DNA of 64,000 nt from Athripsodes cinereus. Its lineage: Eukaryota > Arthropoda > Insecta > Trichoptera > Leptoceridae. Positions 61,246 through 64,000 of the stretch are shown here, piece by piece (the first letter of the stretch is position 1; every line of letters starts with the position of its first letter). A program made the position numbers and the translations under genes. The stretch covers positions 6,386,001-6,450,000 of the forward strand of contig OX388322.1 in NCBI GenBank assembly GCA_947579605.1. Direction: 5' to 3'. The notes beneath the pieces were generated by a model. That model worked only from the letters and a program-made list of their open reading frames with translations. It was not told the DNA's origin and made no database searches.

Positions 61246-62034
61246 TTTAAATAAATTACTACTAGGTATTTCATTATTATTTCTACATTTAACGTGGTCC
61301 TAATTCATACAAAGAAGTGAAAGAACCCTTTTATGTGGTGTGAACATAGTGACGGAAAATTAAATTGATTGGACGACAATGATAATACTATATTACATTA
61401 AATTAGAATTGGTGACCGTTTATCAAAAATAATTTAACCCAATTAATTGTTAATCTTTACTAGAAAGTATTAATATCGTTACCTGCCAAGTCGTTCTTTT
61501 TTATTTTAAATATTGCTCATGTTACAGTTAATTACTAATGATAATAATATAAGGTCCTTCAATGCTATGATTAATGAGAACCAACTCTTTGGAAAATTGC
61601 TGGAGAACCCTCTCTAGAAGAGAAACGGGCCTTATTTAACAAAAGTTAACGTGACAGATGAAAAAATAAGGTTAGTTTAAGAAATCGGCCTGTGTGATAG
61701 ATTCACCCACTGCATATTGATTGTGCAGTGATACCTTGACATACGAGTTTTTTGAGATACGAGGCATCGAGCGAGCGATTTTTTGCTTTGAAATACATAC
61801 ATTCAAATACCACTGTATTGTATTTGAATGTATGTCAGTGTAAAATTGCTTGTTATCAATGTCAAATAAGAAATAAAAAATTAATTAATAAAATTAGCGA
61901 TTAACGTAACAGTTAATCACTAATTTAACGGAAGCTAATTAACTTGGTTAAACGTTAATCGTAAATGCCTAGCTCTGTGCAAGATGCCTTTGAACAAAAC
62001 CACAAACTAATAATGTTATATGATCATAGAAATT
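61246..62034. other. Short inverted repeat at 61795-61835, otherwise nothing
   Basis: ACATTCAAATAC and GTATTTGAATGT are close complementary words forming a hairpin. No gene is supported. Confidence 0.4.
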
Positions 62035-62217
62035 GAGTTCGTCGGTAGCCTGGAGGTAGAGTCTCGGCCTTCAGAACATGGGGTCCGTGGTTCGATCCCA
62101 GGTGCCGGCAAAACTCCCTTTTCACGGCACAAGCTTTTAGCTTAGTGTGAAAGGTGTATAAGGTTGTATTTGGGTTTATAACAAACCCAGATATATCTTT
62201 TTTAAAAAAAAAAAAAA
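62035..62217 (+). mobile_element. SINE-S full-length copy
   Basis: GAGTTCGTCGGTAGCCTGGA, GGTAGAGTCTCGGCC, GTGGTTCGATCCCAGG, CACAAGCTTTTAGCTTAG, GTATTTGGGTTTATAAC and AACCCAGATATATC with a long A tail. This is the clearest copy of the family. Confidence 0.9.
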
Positions 62218-62366
62218 TATTATCGCTTTTCTATTTCCTTTATCAGACATACATTACCTACTGCTCGTCCAGTTTCTATGTTTTACGTGTTGTCGCTGGT
62301 GTCAAAGGTAATTATTGGTCATTCTGAACGTATCGACTCCTCGCAATAAAATAATTCACTTACTTC

Positions 62367-62443
62367 ACTTTCATGACACAAGCATGTTGCTTACTGTGAG
62401 GTAGTTTAGAGTGTTTTTAGGTTTATAATAAACCAAGTCTGGT
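62367..62443 (+). mobile_element. SINE-S body fragment, decayed
   Basis: TTTCATGACACAAGCATGTT, GCTTACTGTGAGG and TAGGTTTATAATAAACC retain body order. Confidence 0.5.
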
Positions 62444-62447
62444 GGAT

Positions 62448-62648
62448 TCTCGGTGCAAAAATAGGTCGTGTAAAAGGCAGGTGTTCGAAAAACCTCATGC
62501 ATAAGACAATAAACAATATTACAATGCAGCGATAAGGCATATCCATTCTGATTGTATTATTTTTATTGGCACAGCGAGGATAATCTGCATGTTAATTACA
62601 TACAGTTAGTCCACTGGCTACCACACTTATGAGATATACCGTGATGGT
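62448..62648 (+). mobile_element. SINE-R copy
   Basis: CGTGTAAAAGGCAGGTGTTC, GCAGCGATAAGGCATATCC, CTGCATGTTAATTACATAC, CACTGGCTACCACACTTATG and ATACCGTGATGGTA in sense order. Confidence 0.7.
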
Positions 62649-63276
62649 AAATTTCGTTACAATTATCTTTTTTTTCTAGATTGTTTTTACAAGAAAGACT
62701 TTTTAGCATGAAATTAAAAACAAATGTTTTTTATTACCTATAATTATGATCTTTATTGAGAGAGACGTCTTTCATCTTTCAGTGACATTGTCAATCACTT
62801 TTAAGTATGAAAACTTTTTTTTTATCTCTCAATCTCTTGATTTATGTTTATCGTCTCTGCAACAAGTATGGCAGGCATTCAACAACTGAAAACGATAATT
62901 TATTTGCTCCTGATTTTATGCGAATTCTATAGCATCAGAAAAATTAAATTGATACAAAAAACTAACATTTTTTATTTATTAAGCTTGGCAATTTTCATAA
63001 GTGCAACCGTACTCACAAATACGGAATAGCTGTTATTCCAATTTCTAAAATCAGAATGAGTAAATTTTTTATGCAGTATCGTTAGGAACTTGAAAAGGAT
63101 ATAGAAAAATAAATAAATGAGCATTACATTTTAGATAGAAAATTTATTTACAATACACTAAACTGCGCAATATTCTAACAATAACTGATTACTGTTCTAT
63201 ATCAGTTAATAAAAGCTTTGTAAATTATGTAGTGTCTGTTAATAGAGAGCACATTTCAATTAGGCAATAATTATTC
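62649..63276. other. No recognised feature
   Basis: AT-rich sequence. Nothing recognised. Confidence 0.4.
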
Positions 63277-63340
63277 ATGCAATTTGCACTTGTACAAATG
63301 CATTATCAGCAATTTGCACTTGTACAAATGCATTATCAGC
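63277..63340. repeat. 30-bp direct duplication
   Basis: CAATTTGCACTTGTACAAAT then GCATTATCAG occurs twice back to back. It includes the palindrome TTGTACAA. Confidence 0.85.
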
Positions 63341-63448
63341 AATAATTCAATTTCAAGTCCAAGGTTGATATTGATTCGACTATTATTAAGTGAAACTACG
63401 TTTTCAATACTAATATCGAATTCACTGTCTCGGTGTTTAGGTAGTAGA

Positions 63449-63634
63449 TTTTTTTTATTAAAAAGATATATCTGGATTTTGTTTGTTATAAACCCAAATA
63501 CAACTTTATACACCTTTCACAGTAAGCTACTAAAAGCTTGTGTCGTGAAAGACGAGTTTGCCGGCACCTGGTATCGAACCACGGACCCCTTGTTCACGAG
63601 GTCGAGACTCTACATCCAGTCTACCGACGAACTC
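63449..63634 (-). mobile_element. SINE-S full-length copy
   Basis: Antisense: AAAGATATATCTGG, TTGTTATAAACCCAAATAC, ACCTTTCACAGTAAGCTAC, ACCTGGTATCGAACCACGG (B-box complement) and CTCTACATCCAGTCTACCG. Confidence 0.85.
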
Positions 63635-64000
63635 AATTAAAAATCAAATGTTTCCTTCTACTAAATGTTCTTGTGAATCTCAGATTGACAATGTTCTTAC
63701 AAGACGAAAAACGTCTCTCTCGACAATTAAACACATATTAGAAGAAAACATTGTTTTTTTTTATTTATTTAATTACTATGGAATAATATAATGTAGAAAT
63801 TCCCGACATTCTCTGATTTACAATATAGAATTTCTGACAATTGAGAGATTCTGAGATCAAATTCTCCTACTGACGATCTAATCATATTTAACGAAACAAG
63901 CATATTAATTACTGTGAAGAAGGATATTAAGGTGTACTTGGACTTATTTCATAGCCAGATTTACTAATCTTTTTAAAACAAAATGTATTCATTGTAGTGG
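63635..64000. other. AT-rich DNA with decayed SINE-S body at 63889-63980
   Basis: ACGAAACAAGCATATTAATT, ACTGTGAAGAAGG and TGTACTTGGACTTATTTCAT then AGCCAGATTTA follow the SINE-S body order with many changes. No gene. Confidence 0.4.

Overview
The window is AT-rich eukaryotic nuclear DNA, most likely from an insect. It has spliceosomal exons with GT-AG borders, an R1-clade LINE, a Tc1-type DD34E transposon, Helitrons ending in CTAG like those described in insects, Penelope-like ends and tRNA-derived SINEs. There are no bacterial operons. I cannot fix the insect order from sequence alone. Nearly everything recognisable is transposon-derived. Family names below (SINE-R, SINE-S, SINE-T, LINE-V, W, X, Y, Z, foldback-F, MITE-G) are working labels of mine.

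Host gene content is small. Two adjoining exons on the minus strand (15799-16143 and 16479-16691) join in phase to give 186 residues of a disordered, Asn/Ser/Thr-rich protein that I could not identify. A second possible exon lies near 24.9 kb. A CpG-rich block with a splice-donor-like sequence near 50.87-51.25 kb could be a promoter or first exon.

Region by region: 1-7 kb holds a CpG-rich patch, foldback-F, SINE-R copies, a LINE-W 3' end and a SINE-T with a 23-bp target duplication. 8.5-9.1 kb holds a ten-copy 46-bp array framed by 32-bp inverted repeats. 10.0-10.7 kb is a three-level nest (foldback-F, MITE-G, LINE 3' end). 12-15 kb has LINE-Y and a 95-nt-arm palindrome. 15.8-16.7 kb is the host gene. 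19.4-22.1 kb is an R1-clade LINE with an open reverse transcriptase ORF and a 17-bp target duplication. 28.4-30.9 kb is a second nest (LINE-X, LINE-W, Tc1). 32.7-33.2 kb is a 23-bp satellite-like array with a duplicated nine-unit block. 34-50 kb carries many 5'-truncated LINE tails, a hAT MITE with an 8-bp target duplication and three Helitrons. 51-64 kb repeats the same families.

The most coherent biological story is a candidate LINE/SINE partnership. SINE-R has about 31 copies or fragments here, roughly one per 2 kb. Its 3' end is almost the same as the 3' end of LINE-X: a CCCCACTTG-GGGA hairpin, then CGTGATGG-like sequence and a short microsatellite tail. This suggests that the LINE-X reverse transcriptase mobilises SINE-R.
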